This document shows positions 1 to 7,566 of a DNA stretch of 64,000 nt, piece after piece. The DNA is from Acidovorax sp. 69 (GTDB lineage: Bacteria > Pseudomonadota > Gammaproteobacteria > Burkholderiales > Burkholderiaceae_C). A model generated the notes under the pieces. That model searched no databases. It was not told the origin of the DNA and saw only the letters and a program-made list of their open reading frames with translations. The stretch lies in assembly GCF_002797445.1 (NCBI RefSeq), contig NZ_PGEP01000001.1:4650501-4714500 (forward strand). The letters are read 5' to 3'. Made by a program: the position numbers and the translations under genes. Numbering within the stretch: position 1 is the first letter of the stretch; each line of letters begins with the position of its first letter.

Positions 1-40
1 TGATTCCTCACCTTGGGTGGATTGATGAAAATGGTCGGTG

Positions 41-84
41 GCGCATACAAAATAATCGCCAATAGCTATATTTTTTATAGCAAA
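41..84 (+). repeat. Two-hairpin dispersed repeat, copy A (degenerate)
   Basis: The second half is a clean hairpin: GCTAT at 65-69, a 7-base loop, ATAGC at 77-81. The preceding GCGC...CGCC at 41-60 looks like a decayed first hairpin. The same architecture recurs near 31.1, 32.5, 46.5 and 53.7 kb. The rest of bases 1-142 shows no gene. Confidence 0.6.
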
Positions 85-142
85 TTATTCTATCGATGAT
101 GGATCAGTGGCTGGTCGGTGGCAGGTCGGCCAGCCATGGCCA

Positions 143-1396
143 TCAACCCGACACCGCCAGGCCCGCAGCCACCCCGCCGAACAAGTCCCCCTCCACCTGG
201 GGCGTGTCCGGGAACGCCGTCTTCAGCACTTGCCGCAGAGGCCGCAGCGCAGACGAGCCCCCCGTCAGGTAGATCGCATCCAGGCCATCCGCTGACAACC
301 CTGCGCTCTGGACACACTCGCGCGCGCAAGCGACCACCTGCTCCAGAGGTTGCTCCAAAAAGCGGACCAGGCCCTGCGATGTCACTGCGGCGCCAAGACC
401 CTGTTCGATCCAGTCCAGCGGCATGGGCGCATCGGCATCGGCCAGAGACGCCGCGATCTTGGCCTGCTCCACCGTATTCGCCATGCGGTGTCCCAGGCGC
501 TCGCTCAGCACCCGCATGAGCCGCCCGTGCAGCCGCGCGTCTGCGTAGTCCGTGCGCAAGTTCTGTGCATCACGCAAGGCACGCGGCGCATACAGCCACT
601 GGATCAAGTGCCAGGTCGACAGGTCAAAGAAGACGCGGCTGGGCACTTCACGCCCCGCAGGCCCCTTGTGCCGAAAACCCAGCAAAGGCATGAGCAGGTC
701 CAGGCTGAGACGACGGTCAAAGTCGGTGCCGCCAATGTGTACGCCGGTGGTGGCCAGCACATCTGCGCTGCGATCGGCGCGGGCCATACGCTCGGGGCCC
801 AGACGCACCACCGTGAAGTCCGACGTGCCCCCGCCAATGTCCACCACCAAAACCAGCGACTCGCGCTCAATGCGCTGCTCATGGTCCAGCGCCGCCGCGA
901 TGGGCTCCAGCTGAAACGCTACGTTTTCGAAACCGGCCGCCAACGCCGCCTGGCGCAGTGCGTCTTCGGCCTGCTGGTCGCGGCCCGCATCGCCATCAAC
1001 AAAATGCACAGGGCGCCCCATCACCACGCGCCCGGGCAGGCCACCCAGCTCGTCGCGGGCCTTCTGAGCCAGCATGCGCAAAAAGAGGCTGATGATGTCC
1101 TGATAGCTCACCAGCGTGTTGTGCACTGAGGTCTTATCCTGCAGCAACGCACTGCCCAGCAGACTCTTGAGCGAGCGCATCAGACGCCCTTCCGTGCCCG
1201 CCAGATACTGCCCCACCGCATCGCGCCCGAAGTGGGTGCGGTGATCTTCGGCATTGAAGAACACCGCGGTGGGCAGCGTGTGCGCCGCCCCCTCCAGCGC
1301 AATCATCCGTGCACGCCCAGCGCCTTGACGCACGGCCATTGCAGAGTTGGAAGTACCAAAGTCGATACCAAGGGTGGTGTCCTTCAGAAGGGGCAT
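143..1396 (-). CDS. Hsp70-family ATPase, YegD-like
   Basis: Encodes 417 residues of an actin/Hsp70-fold ATPase. The N-terminus has the phosphate-1 loop GIDFGTSNSA. The phosphate-2 motif VVDIGGGTSDF lies mid-protein and the adenosine motif YLTGGSSALRPL near the C-terminus. At about 417 residues it lacks the DnaK peptide-binding domain and lid, which matches the YegD type rather than DnaK. The start at 1396 is chosen because the family motif follows within ten residues; an upstream reading would add 49 unrelated residues across a region close to the tRNA-Phe terminator. No strong Shine-Dalgarno is visible. The gene stands alone after tRNA-Phe on the same strand. Substrate and physiological role are unknown; a cytoplasmic chaperone-like ATPase is the inference. 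Confidence 0.85.
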   Translation of the reverse strand: MPLLKDTTLGIDFGTSNSAMAVRQGAGRARMIALEGAAHTLPTAVFFNAEDHRTHFGRDAVGQYLAGTEGRLMRSLKSLLGSALLQDKTSVHNTLVSYQDIISLFLRMLAQKARDELGGLPGRVVMGRPVHFVDGDAGRDQQAEDALRQAALAAGFENVAFQLEPIAAALDHEQRIERESLVLVVDIGGGTSDFTVVRLGPERMARADRSADVLATTGVHIGGTDFDRRLSLDLLMPLLGFRHKGPAGREVPSRVFFDLSTWHLIQWLYAPRALRDAQNLRTDYADARLHGRLMRVLSERLGHRMANTVEQAKIAASLADADAPMPLDWIEQGLGAAVTSQGLVRFLEQPLEQVVACARECVQSAGLSADGLDAIYLTGGSSALRPLRQVLKTAFPDTPQVEGDLFGGVAAGLAVSG

Positions 1397-1561
1397 GGAA
1401 AGCGTAGGGATGAGGCGGAGAAAACGAAATGCGGAGCTATCCACCCGCAGGCCTGCTCGGTGCCGACCTGCAGCACACGCCCCTCGAAGGGAACGTGAAC
1501 TCCCGCGACGGTGGCACAAGAGCGCCACGAAGAGCCAGCGCATATGGATGCTGCGAAACTG

Positions 1562-1598
1562 AAAAAGCCCTTGATTTTTTCAAATCAAGGGCTTTTTG
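1562..1598 (-). terminator. Intrinsic terminator after tRNA-Phe
   Basis: A near-perfect inverted repeat (AAAAAGCCCTTGATTT against AAATCAAGGGCTTTTT) surrounds a short loop, with T-runs on both sides. It lies directly after the 3' end of tRNA-Phe on the minus strand and separates it from the Hsp70-like gene. Confidence 0.85.
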
Positions 1599-1600
1599 TT

Positions 1601-1676
1601 TGGTGGCCTGGGGCGGAATCGAACCACCGACACAAGGATTTTCAATCCTCTGCTCTACCGACTGAGCTACCGGGCC
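1601..1676 (-). tRNA. tRNA-Phe (GAA)
   Basis: A 76-nt cloverleaf on the minus strand beginning GGCCCGGTAGCTCAG and ending in an encoded CCA. The anticodon loop reads TTGAAAA with anticodon GAA. The T-arm GGTTCGATTCC is canonical and acceptor ends GGCC and GGCC pair. Confidence 0.97.
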
Positions 1677-1729
1677 TGAGCCTCAAATTATAGTCAGAAA
1701 AATCCGAATTTTTGAAAATCTCGCAGAAA

Positions 1730-2413
1730 TTAATTGCGCTTACCCCGACCGAGGTCCACGCCCAGCTGTCGCAGCTTGCGATACAGGTGCGTCCGCTCCA
1801 GACCGGTTTTTTCTGCCACTCGGGTCATAGACCCCCCCTCACGAGCCAAGTGAAATTCAAAGTAAGCCTTTTCGAAACCATCGCGCGCTTCGCGCAGGGG
1901 ACGATCCAGATCGAACCCCTGGTGCGCGTGCGGCCCGACATCCACCCCCGCCATCACCACCGAAACCGTCGGCAGTTGCGAGAACGTGGCGTCTGCGGCC
2001 ATGGCTGCAGGTGGCTGGACTGTCGCTACCGGTGCTGCTTGATGTGCTGCATTGCGGGCCAAGCCCTGCTCTACGGCCTTGAGGAGCTTCTGGAGGGTGA
2101 TAGGCTTTTCGAGGAAGGAGAAGGCTCCGATGCGCGTTGCCTCCACGGCGGTATCAATGGTGGCATGACCACTCATCATGATCACAGGCATGGTGAGGAC
2201 GCCGGCTGTAGCCCATTCCTTGAGCAGAGACACCCCGTCCGTGTCGGGCATCCAGATGTCCAACAGCACCAGGTCATAGCTATTGCCTGCCCGAGCGGAT
2301 CGAGCCTGGGTCGCATTTTCTGCGAGGTCTACGCTGTGACCTTCGTCGTTCAGAATTTCCGACAGCAGATCACGAATGCCGAGCTCATCGTCGACCACCA
2401 GAATATTTGCCAT
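1730..2413 (-). CDS. NtrX-like response regulator lacking the AAA+ domain
   Basis: A 227-residue response regulator. Residues 1-120 form a receiver domain: acidic pair D8/D9, phospho-acceptor D52 in LVLLDIWMP, and the conserved lysine in FLEKPI. A flexible Ala/Pro linker follows, then a Fis-type helix-turn-helix at about 185-220 (MTRVAEKTGLERTHLYRKL). The roughly 240-residue sigma-54 AAA+ ATPase present in classical NtrC/NtrX proteins is absent, so direct sigma-54 activation is not expected. It follows the histidine kinase gene by about 40 bases, forming a two-component pair. Similarity of the receiver and HTH to NtrX is recognised; the regulated genes are not known. An alternative name would be an ActR/PrrA-like regulator, which has the same domain plan. 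Confidence 0.85.
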   Translation of the reverse strand: MANILVVDDELGIRDLLSEILNDEGHSVDLAENATQARSARAGNSYDLVLLDIWMPDTDGVSLLKEWATAGVLTMPVIMMSGHATIDTAVEATRIGAFSFLEKPITLQKLLKAVEQGLARNAAHQAAPVATVQPPAAMAADATFSQLPTVSVVMAGVDVGPHAHQGFDLDRPLREARDGFEKAYFEFHLAREGGSMTRVAEKTGLERTHLYRKLRQLGVDLGRGKRN

Positions 2414-2452
2414 GTGTGTTGAAGCGCCTTGGGGTACTGCGGGGCGGTGTTG

Positions 2453-4747
2453 TTATGACGCCACCGCTGGTTCAGGGGCGAATGATAACGACACTTGGGC
2501 CCCGCGCACCACGCCATCTTCCGTGCGGTTCGACAGATCGATGCGGGCGCCATGTTCATCTGCGATCTTTTTGACCACAGCCAAACCCAGACCCGTGCCT
2601 CTCGGTTTGGTGGTCACATAGGGCTCGAAGGCACGCTGCAGGATGTGCGAAGGAAAGCCGCCACCGCTGTCTGCCACCGTGAGTCGCACGCGCCGTGAAG
2701 ACTCACTCCAGCGGGTCAAGATACGTACCGGCGGCATCGGCTCAGAGACATTTGTACGCGCCTGCTCGGTCGAGTCTTGCGCGTTTTGCAGCAGGTTGTG
2801 CACCACCTGTCGCAACTGCTGCGCGTCGCCTGCAATCATGGGGCAGCGCGCGTCCAGCTCGGCTTCTACAGGCACGGTGGCGTTCTCCTCCCCATACAGA
2901 TGGAGCACATCCGCGACCAGCGCATTCAGATCCAGGGCATGCAGTTCAGCGGCCGGCAGGCGGGCGTAGTCCCTGAACTCATTGACCAGACGCTTCATGG
3001 CGTCCACCTGGTCAACGATGGTCTTGACGGACTTGGCGAGGACGGCTTGTTCAGGGTCGGCCAGCTTGCCGGAGAGCTTCATTTCCAGCCGCTCGGCAGA
3101 CAGCTGAATGGGGGTCAGCGGGTTCTTGATTTCATGCGCCAACCGCCGCGCAACCTCACCCCATGCCTGCGCCCGCTGCGCAGAAACGATTTCAGAAATG
3201 TCGTCAAAAACCAACAGCCGCGTGGAATCGGGGAGCTCAGCGCCCCGCGCCACCAGGCTGGTGGCGTGTTGCCCAGCCCCAATCGACGACGCGTGCAGCT
3301 CAAAAGGTTGTTGCCAATGGTCCAGGCCATGGCGCTCGTGGTCGCCCAGAAAGGCGTCGAAATGCCGTTGAACCGAGGCGGCGAACTCGGCGAGACCCGG
3401 CACCTCCGACAGATGCCGCCCCTCATACGCTGCCATCGGCGCGCGCAAGATGCGGGTGGCGCCAGGATTGGAGGAGTAGATCACCCCCTGTGCATCCAGC
3501 ACGATGACCCCGGCAGTCAGGTTGTCCAGAATGGTTTGCAGGTTTGCGCGCGATGCATCCACCTCGCCCATGCTCAGTTCCACCGCTTGGCGCGCGTCCG
3601 CCAGTTGCTGGGTCATGAGAGCAAACGAGCGCGTGAGCCCCCCCAGCTCGTCCTTGCTCTGCAGTGCCGCCTTGGGGCTGAGGTTGCCTGCAGCCACCTC
3701 ACGCACCCCTTCGGCCAGTACCAACAGGGGCCGCACCAGCTGATTGCCCAGCAACACGGCGAGGAGTACGGCGCCAAAAACTGCGAGAAACAGGCTCAGC
3801 GTGAGCGTGCCTACATACATGCGCCGCAAGCCCCCACGGGCCAGCGCACGCTCCTGGTATTCGCGGTTGGCCTCTTGGACGGCGATGGCATTGGCCACCA
3901 GCGCGGGCGGCAGGGGGAGCGTGGCTTGCAGGTAGCGCGGCTCCACCAACAGACCAACACTGGGGCTGCTCACCAGCGCCAGCACCTTGACGCGAGCGTT
4001 CTGCGCTGCCGCCGGGTCGGAAATGTCATCAAGTCCTTCGATCTGCGCCGAAGCCCGCTGCTGACGCACGGTGCGCAGCAACGGTACGCCCGGACGTTCG
4101 GGGTTCAGGCTGAAACGTGACTGGCCAGCGCTGGCCACAGCCTGCCCGGCCGCATTCCAGAGCACTACATCCGTAGCGCCCAGTTGGTCACGAATGCGCT
4201 CCAACACCAACCCGGCAGCCGCGTCGGGCACCTGGGCTACCTGTGTGCTGGCGTTGCGGGTTTTGGCAGCCATGTCCGCCGCCAGCGAATCCAGCGACAC
4301 GCGGGCCAGATTCACGCCAGCCGACAGGGCTCCTTCCACCTTGACATCAAACCAACTCTCGATGGACCGGGTTACAAACTGGTAGGACACCACATAGATC
4401 AGCAGGCCCGGCATCAAACCCACCAACGCAAAGATGGCCGCCAGCTTGACCAGGAGGCGACTTCCAAAGCGGCCCTTGCGCAAACGCATGCCCAGCCGCA
4501 CCGCCACCCATGCCAGTACAGCCAAAAGTAGCAAAGCCACAAATACATTGATGCCAAAAAGCCAGGCGTAATTGCGCTCGTACAAAACGCGGTTGTTGGT
4601 GGCCAGCGTGAGCAAGAACAGCAACACCATCCCAATGGCGGACATGATGGCCGCGCCGACCCCCACCGCCCAGCGCACCGCGCGTGACTGGCGCGCCGTC
4701 GCCTGAGTGGATGCGGAAACGCCAGAACCCCGAGCGTCTGCCTTCAC
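2453..4747 (-). CDS. NtrY-like membrane sensor histidine kinase
   Basis: A 764-residue kinase. Hydrophobic segments lie at about 24-50, 60-85 and 100-125, with a further one at 310-335 after a periplasmic-type region. HAMP is at about 335-390, PAS at about 400-520, and the H-box RRLAHEIKNPLTP carries phospho-acceptor H538. The ATP-binding domain shows N-box NLLQNAQDS (651-659), DSGGGFP (693-699) and GTGLGLAVV (717-725). This layout is NtrY-like. The start is GTG, and GTGA overlaps the stop of the upstream DUF4390-type gene, implying translational coupling. It would phosphorylate the downstream response regulator. The signal sensed is not evident; involvement in nitrogen or redox control is inference from family. 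Confidence 0.88.
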   Translation of the reverse strand: MKADARGSGVSASTQATARQSRAVRWAVGVGAAIMSAIGMVLLFLLTLATNNRVLYERNYAWLFGINVFVALLLLAVLAWVAVRLGMRLRKGRFGSRLLVKLAAIFALVGLMPGLLIYVVSYQFVTRSIESWFDVKVEGALSAGVNLARVSLDSLAADMAAKTRNASTQVAQVPDAAAGLVLERIRDQLGATDVVLWNAAGQAVASAGQSRFSLNPERPGVPLLRTVRQQRASAQIEGLDDISDPAAAQNARVKVLALVSSPSVGLLVEPRYLQATLPLPPALVANAIAVQEANREYQERALARGGLRRMYVGTLTLSLFLAVFGAVLLAVLLGNQLVRPLLVLAEGVREVAAGNLSPKAALQSKDELGGLTRSFALMTQQLADARQAVELSMGEVDASRANLQTILDNLTAGVIVLDAQGVIYSSNPGATRILRAPMAAYEGRHLSEVPGLAEFAASVQRHFDAFLGDHERHGLDHWQQPFELHASSIGAGQHATSLVARGAELPDSTRLLVFDDISEIVSAQRAQAWGEVARRLAHEIKNPLTPIQLSAERLEMKLSGKLADPEQAVLAKSVKTIVDQVDAMKRLVNEFRDYARLPAAELHALDLNALVADVLHLYGEENATVPVEAELDARCPMIAGDAQQLRQVVHNLLQNAQDSTEQARTNVSEPMPPVRILTRWSESSRRVRLTVADSGGGFPSHILQRAFEPYVTTKPRGTGLGLAVVKKIADEHGARIDLSNRTEDGVVRGAQVSLSFAPEPAVAS

Positions 4748-5346
4748 TTGGCAGGCCCCGTAGCCAGCCGCTGGCTGCGGGAAACCAGCAGGTTCCAGCC
4801 GGAACGCCCCACGGCACCAATCTGAAAGGGACGGGGAAGCTGAGACATATCCAGTCTGAACTTGAAAGTAACCGTGTGGACGGCATCTGCCTCAATCACA
4901 CTGTCTTCAGCAATCTTCCAGCGTGAAAAACGCTGAATTGATGACAAAGCATCCGCATAGTTGTCGAAGTTCTGGCCCAACATCACCCCCAGACCACTGT
5001 TTGTAAACGGCACTGGAGAGATGTTGAGGCGCCAGCGGCGGGTCAGAGGCTGGTAACTCAGCCTAAAGTAACGCGAGGTTTCGGCGATTTGCCGGTCAGA
5101 CCAGTACCAACGATCACGCAGCACTTGGGCATCGGCCACGAAGAACATCGGAATGCCTTTGAACAAAGCGTCCTCAGCCAATTCAGGCAGATCAAACTGC
5201 AAACTGGTGCTCAGATAGAGGCCATCGTCAGTGCGCTCCAAGCGCAACTCACTCACCTCTGCGGTGGGTGACGAGGCTGCAGCCGCATACGGGAGCAGAC
5301 AGCAGCCCATCAGCAACAGCAGTAAAAATCTGGCGCAAACCAGCAT
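4744..5346 (-). CDS. DUF4390-type exported protein
   Basis: A 200-residue protein with a signal peptide of about 24 residues (MLVCARFLLLLLMGCC..., cleavage probably after AYAAAA-like alanines), then a mostly beta-rich sequence with no catalytic motif. It is placed in the DUF4390 family by sequence feel and by its conserved position between rsmB and the NtrY-like kinase. The start at 5346 is preferred because AAGGG precedes it and it clears the rsmB stop; a longer reading from 5415 would overlap rsmB by 50 bases and bury the signal peptide. Its 3' end overlaps the kinase start by four bases. A periplasmic accessory or signal-input role for the kinase is an inference from that coupling. Confidence 0.75.
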   Translation of the reverse strand: MLVCARFLLLLLMGCCLLPYAAAASSPTAEVSELRLERTDDGLYLSTSLQFDLPELAEDALFKGIPMFFVADAQVLRDRWYWSDRQIAETSRYFRLSYQPLTRRWRLNISPVPFTNSGLGVMLGQNFDNYADALSSIQRFSRWKIAEDSVIEADAVHTVTFKFRLDMSQLPRPFQIGAVGRSGWNLLVSRSQRLATGPAK

Positions 5347-5365
5347 CCAATGGCCCTTGGCGGGC

Positions 5366-6820
5366 TCATTGCAGAGATTTTTGCAACAGTGCGTAAAAGA
5401 AACCGTCGTGCTCACCTGTCTGATTGTCCGGGACAGCCCCGGCCTTGTCCGCTTTGCCGGGAATTAAATGGCCGGGTGAAGGCAGCAATTGGGCATCGGT
5501 GTTGTGCGCAAGAAACGTTTGCACCTGGGCATCGCCTTCGGCCCGGAACACCGAACAGGTGCAATACAGCAGCCGACCGCCAGGACGCAGCAACGGCCAC
5601 AACGTCGTCAGCAACCTCGCCTGCAAACTGGCCAATTGGGTGATGTCCGTTTCACGGCGCAGCCAACGCACATCCGGATGGCGGCGCACGATGCCAGACG
5701 CTGTGCAGGGCGCATCGAGCAAGATGGCATCAAAAAGCACGCCACCGCAATCGGTGTGCCACCAATCCTGTGGACGTGCAGCATCAGCGACCACCACCTT
5801 GGCGCTCAGCCCCAAGCGCTGCAGAGTGTCGCCGATGCGTGCGCTGCGAGCGGCATCGATCTCCAGTGCAGTGACTTGCAGGGGTGCCCCGATGCCGGCC
5901 ATTTCCAACAAGTGTGCGGTCTTGCCCCCAGGCGCGGCGCAAGCATCTAGCACGCGCAGCGGTTGCGCAAGGTCCAGGCCCTGAAGCAGCAGAGGGGCCG
6001 CCATCTGCGCTGCTGCGTCCTGCACCGAAACCCAGCCGTCAGCAAAACCCGGCAATATTTGCACGGGTACGGGTTGCTGCAAGACAAGGCCGACATCGCC
6101 CACGGGATTTGCTTCCAATCCAATAGCACGCAGTGCAGATTGGTATTGCGCCACGGTGCCTTTTTGCTGGTTAACACGCAGTGTCATGGGAGCATGCGTA
6201 TTGTTGGCGCGCAATATCTGCTCCCAGTGCAAAGGGTGGTCCTTGCGCAGCCGTTGAATCCACCATGTGGGATGATTCCAACGCGCTACAGGGTCATTGT
6301 CGGTCGCAGCCACCAAAGCATCACGCTCACGCAAGAAGCGGCGCAAACAGCCATTGATAAAAGAGGCTTGGGCACGGGTCTCGGCGTTGTGTTTGGCCGC
6401 CTCTACCGCTTGATTGACCAAGGTAAAGGGCTCGTAAGGAGAGTCTTCGGGACTCCAACACAGCGCCAGAGCCACGCACAACAAGGCATCTGCGGCAGGC
6501 GGCGGCGTGCGAGCCGCCAGCTGCCGGCGCAGCGCCTCGGCGCGGCCTGACTGTCGAAGCACCTGGAACAGCAGGGACTGAACTCCCGGGCGCAGCCCGG
6601 CCTCAATGTCCGCCAAGGCGGTCGTCCCCGACTGCCCACCCCGTATAGCCAGCAGTGCGCCAGCAACTCCGGCCAGTTGTTGCCACAGCGCGATCGGCTG
6701 CGTGCGGTAGGAATCTGGTGCCACCGTCAGGTCACCTTCACCGCGGGAGGAAGGACGCGAAGAGTGCGGCAGATTGTCGCCAGCGCGGACTGGGCGATTG
6801 CCGGGATTTTGTTGACGCAT
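5366..6820 (-). CDS. rsmB: 16S rRNA m5C967 methyltransferase RsmB
   Basis: A 484-residue S-adenosylmethionine-dependent methyltransferase that modifies C967 of 16S rRNA in E. coli. An N-terminal NusB-like RNA-binding domain (about 45-190) precedes the Rossmann-type catalytic domain. The SAM-binding motif is LDACAAPGGKT (291-301). The two family cysteines are C372 in DAPCTASG and C422 in CTCSVF, the latter being the usual nucleophile position. The first 35 residues are polar and poorly conserved, slightly longer than the E. coli protein (429). AGGA precedes the ATG. The DUF4390-type, kinase and regulator genes follow at close spacing, so all are probably one transcription unit. Confidence 0.95.
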   Translation of the reverse strand: MRQQNPGNRPVRAGDNLPHSSRPSSRGEGDLTVAPDSYRTQPIALWQQLAGVAGALLAIRGGQSGTTALADIEAGLRPGVQSLLFQVLRQSGRAEALRRQLAARTPPPAADALLCVALALCWSPEDSPYEPFTLVNQAVEAAKHNAETRAQASFINGCLRRFLRERDALVAATDNDPVARWNHPTWWIQRLRKDHPLHWEQILRANNTHAPMTLRVNQQKGTVAQYQSALRAIGLEANPVGDVGLVLQQPVPVQILPGFADGWVSVQDAAAQMAAPLLLQGLDLAQPLRVLDACAAPGGKTAHLLEMAGIGAPLQVTALEIDAARSARIGDTLQRLGLSAKVVVADAARPQDWWHTDCGGVLFDAILLDAPCTASGIVRRHPDVRWLRRETDITQLASLQARLLTTLWPLLRPGGRLLYCTCSVFRAEGDAQVQTFLAHNTDAQLLPSPGHLIPGKADKAGAVPDNQTGEHDGFFYALLQKSLQ

Positions 6821-6838
6821 CGTGATCCTGAAAACCGG

Positions 6839-7429
6839 CTACAGCACTCGTGCAGCCTTGAAGCCAAAAACCCAAGCCAGCAAGCTGGCAGGGAACTGTG
6901 CGATGGCCGCGTTGTACTGCAGAACCGCGTCATTGAACACACGGACGGCCTGTTCGGTCTGAACGGAATGCTCCGCCCAACGCGCTTGCCATATCGACAG
7001 CGCGGTCAAAGCAGGCTCCTGCGCCGCTGCCGACACCGGCTCTGATGCGGCTGAAGCCTCCTCCAACTTGCCCACTGCGCCCTTCCAGGTGGCTTGCAGC
7101 ATCTCACGCGCGGCAGTCAACGCAGCCACAGCATCCGCCCGCAGCGGGCGGGCACGGGCTACCGCCAAGGATGCGCTCAATTGCGTGACAGCCCCCTGCA
7201 GTGCAGCCACTTCGGCCTCGCCAGAGTCACTCAAAAGACGCCCTCGCTGCACCAAATGCGCCGCACCAAACTCCCCCAACAAGGCCACAAGACGCACCAT
7301 ATGTGCATCGAAGCTGCCAAACGATTGCACTACGGACGAGCGCAGTCGCATCAATCGGTTATAGGCCCCGAGCGCCCAGAACAGGGAGACGGCAAAAACA
7401 ATCCAGAAGAGGGGCGATGACCACAACAT
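6839..7429 (-). CDS. LemA-like membrane protein
   Basis: A 196-residue protein with one N-terminal hydrophobic segment (3-20) followed directly by YNRLMRLRSSVVQSFGSFD and a long helical region. It ends with YNAAIAQFPASLLAWVFGF, which matches the LemA pattern of an N-terminal YNxL and a C-terminal YNxxIxxFPxxL. It is more divergent than the lipoprotein LemA at 31.8 kb. It lies between rpoC and rsmB, 18 bases before the latter, and so is probably co-transcribed with rsmB. Function is unknown; LemA proteins are bacterial coiled, membrane-anchored proteins without established enzymatic activity. Confidence 0.7.
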   Translation of the reverse strand: MLWSSPLFWIVFAVSLFWALGAYNRLMRLRSSVVQSFGSFDAHMVRLVALLGEFGAAHLVQRGRLLSDSGEAEVAALQGAVTQLSASLAVARARPLRADAVAALTAAREMLQATWKGAVGKLEEASAASEPVSAAAQEPALTALSIWQARWAEHSVQTEQAVRVFNDAVLQYNAAIAQFPASLLAWVFGFKAARVL

Positions 7430-7505
7430 GCACAGTCGCCGATTCAGCGCGCTCCACGCGCTCCGGCCCGAGAAAAGAAAAAAAGGGAAAAAGCGGCGTC
7501 CATAT

Positions 7506-7548
7506 GAAAAACGCCCTCAGCCTGCCAGGGGACAGGGCGAGAGCGTTT
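7506..7548 (-). terminator. Intrinsic terminator after rpoC
   Basis: A long imperfect hairpin, whose arms begin AACGCTCTCGCCCTG and end CAGGCTGAGGGCGTT on the minus strand, is followed by a T-run. It lies 19 bases past the rpoC stop and should end the rpoBC transcript. A purine-rich tract at 7474-7492 follows. Confidence 0.75.
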
Positions 7549-7566
7549 CAGAGAAGGCCGCAGGGC

